A DNA stretch of 8,475 bases, taken from Deltaproteobacteria bacterium (GTDB lineage: Bacteria; Desulfobacterota; GWC2-55-46; JADFVP01). The notes beneath the pieces are model-generated. The model was not told the DNA's origin and made no database searches. It saw only the letters and a program-made list of their open reading frames with translations. The position numbers and the translations under genes were made by a program. The DNA lies in NCBI GenBank assembly GCA_024275855.1, contig JAJRYL010000022.1, forward strand, positions 1 through 8,475. Reading direction: 5' to 3'. This document shows, in pieces, positions 7,163-8,475 of the stretch. The stretch's first letter is position 1; every line of letters starts with the position of its first letter.

Positions 7163-8410
7163 ATGACCCTACATGGATCGAAAAGCCCCAAGAACCGCTT
7201 TAACGAGTTCATACACACCTCTAAACGAAGAGTAAAGAGGCTTACCCGCAACCTCACAACCATCTTCACTGTCTCCGTACTTCTGCTCTTTTTCCTCTAC
7301 ATTCCCTTTATTCATGGCCGGTTAAACGCCGGAGTGGAACATACGGGCTACGAAAGTCCTGTAGCTGTCGTGACTGATACAGAGCTGTACAATAATAGCG
7401 GACAGAACCACTTAAAGGCTTCCGAACCTTATGTTACCGCTTCTATCCATCATGATGCCGGAACGGACAGAGGTAAAGAACAAGCAACAGGCCAAAGACC
7501 GGACACCTCAATTACGGCCTCAACCGAACACGCCCAGGACTTTGAAAACAGCCCGCCTCTATACGAACCGAACGGGGGCGCGCTAAGTCCGCGCGGAGAC
7601 TCGGCATGGAGCCGCGCGCCGACTCCGCTTAACACACCCGCCGATATAACAAGGGGTTATGCGGGGAGTAAAATGCTCGCCATAACGCTGGACGGCGGTT
7701 ACTCGGCCAACGAGGCTGCGGTAATACTCGACGAACTTAAAAAGCGGGGCATTAAGACAACAATTTTCCTCACCGGCACTTTTATGTCGCTGCACCCGGA
7801 TATAACCAGGCGCATAGTAGAAGACGGCCACGAGGTAGGCAACCATACGGCCACGCACCCTCACCTTACGGACTACGCCACAACCTACAGGCACAATACG
7901 CTCGACACCGTCAAGAGGTCGGCACTTAAAAATGAGCTGCTCCGGGCTGAAAAAATCTTTACAACCATTACAGGGGCCAGCATGGCGCCTTTATGGCGCG
8001 CCCCGTACGGCGAGGTAAACAAAGAGATACGGGCATGGGCCTTTGAACTCGGTTACCTCCATATAGGGTGGACTTACGAGCGCGAGACCAGAGAGAGCCT
8101 CGACACGCTCGACTGGGTAGCCGAACCTACCTCCCACCTCTACCGAACAAAAGAGGATATACTCAAACGCGTAGTCGGTTTCGGAGAAAAGACCGGAGGA
8201 GCGGGCGGGGGAATAATTCTTATGCACCTCGGCACTCAGAGAAAAGACGACCGGGCCTCAGCCGTGCTTGGAAGCATGCTCGACCAGCTTAGAGACAAGG
8301 GTTACCGCTTTGTTACCGTATCCACCATGCTTGGCGACAACAGTGCGCTGAAAACGGCATTCAGGAAAAAATCTCTCCGTTTATATCAAAAACTCACCAG
8401 GGTTCGATAA
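7163..8410 (+). CDS. Membrane-anchored polysaccharide deacetylase, NodB/CE4 family (415 aa)
   Basis: CE4 enzymes remove N-acetyl groups from glycans such as peptidoglycan or exopolysaccharide. Residues 1-31 are basic (KRRVKR), then a membrane helix spans about 32-51. This gives a cytoplasmic N-terminus and puts the rest outside the inner membrane, probably as an uncleaved anchor. Residues about 53-160 form a polar low-complexity linker, and the NodB domain follows to about 400. Visible motifs: motif 1 TLDGGY (D177 catalytic base), motif 2 NHTATH (H228, H232, metal), motif 3 WRAPYG (R279) and motif 5 LMHLG (H355). The second Asp of the classical T-F-D-D-G motif is Gly178, as in variants such as PdaA (T-F-D-N-G-Y), so activity is plausible though metal binding may differ. 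No start has a good Shine-Dalgarno. ATG 7163 is chosen over the in-frame TTG 7151 and GTG 7160. The substrate is not determined by sequence; peptidoglycan is an inference from the PdaA-like motif. The gene is divergent from uspA and no terminator is seen before the window ends. Confidence 0.9.
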   Translation: MTLHGSKSPKNRFNEFIHTSKRRVKRLTRNLTTIFTVSVLLLFFLYIPFIHGRLNAGVEHTGYESPVAVVTDTELYNNSGQNHLKASEPYVTASIHHDAGTDRGKEQATGQRPDTSITASTEHAQDFENSPPLYEPNGGALSPRGDSAWSRAPTPLNTPADITRGYAGSKMLAITLDGGYSANEAAVILDELKKRGIKTTIFLTGTFMSLHPDITRRIVEDGHEVGNHTATHPHLTDYATTYRHNTLDTVKRSALKNELLRAEKIFTTITGASMAPLWRAPYGEVNKEIRAWAFELGYLHIGWTYERETRESLDTLDWVAEPTSHLYRTKEDILKRVVGFGEKTGGAGGGIILMHLGTQRKDDRASAVLGSMLDQLRDKGYRFVTVSTMLGDNSALKTAFRKKSLRLYQKLTRVR

Positions 8411-8475
8411 CGGACCTACCGATCCGAATTAAACTACTCCACCCAAGCCCTTCAGTAAAGTACATACTGCTATTA

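Noticed and set aside
7220..7260. Possible twin-arginine signal in the deacetylase N-terminus (KRRVKR), tempting because tat genes are next door
   Set aside because: The residues after RR do not fit the S/T-RRxFLK consensus, and the segment reads better as positive-inside charges before a membrane anchor.

Overview
The window looks like ordinary chromosome from a Gram-negative bacterium. Three things point that way. The GyrB (814 aa) carries the extra block of about 165 residues in its TOPRIM half that is typical of Gram-negative gyrases. There is a TatB/TatC pair of proteobacterial type. An inner-membrane-anchored polysaccharide deacetylase is also present. Base composition is near 50% GC. 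ATA is a very common isoleucine codon in all the clear genes, unlike enteric bacteria. I would guess a deltaproteobacterium-like (Desulfobacterota/Nitrospirota-type) or uncultured lineage, but the sequence alone does not settle this. I see no transposase, integrase, CRISPR array, tRNA or rRNA.

Layout. Bases 1-148 hold no gene I can recognise. A sigma70-like promoter (149-175) precedes a 67-residue two-helix membrane protein with a TTG start (262-465). A hairpin (495-527), a gene-free stretch and a clear terminator (742-771) follow. gyrB (947-3391) comes next with its own promoter, which overlaps a perfect 8-bp inverted repeat. A 296-base spacer rich in inverted repeats (3392-3687) then leads to a predicted ribonuclease that fuses a NYN (PIN-like) domain to a divergent cold-shock RNA-binding domain (3688-4566). 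A strong bidirectional terminator (4656-4698) separates this rightward block from a leftward operon.

The leftward operon (6992 down to 4908) is uspA - tatB - tatC. A good promoter (7030-7058) drives it, and tatB and tatC overlap at TGATG. TatB has an unusually long charged tail. A divergent promoter (7092-7120) drives a membrane-anchored NodB/CE4 polysaccharide deacetylase (7163-8410) whose first motif resembles the PdaA-type variant.

Functional reading. The genes cover DNA supercoiling (GyrB), probable RNA processing (NYN-CSD), folded-protein export (TatBC), stress response (Usp) and cell-envelope polysaccharide modification. They do not form one obvious pathway. The least ordinary elements are the NYN-CSD fusion with its structured upstream spacer and the TatB tail. 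I do not see an evident new multi-gene system.
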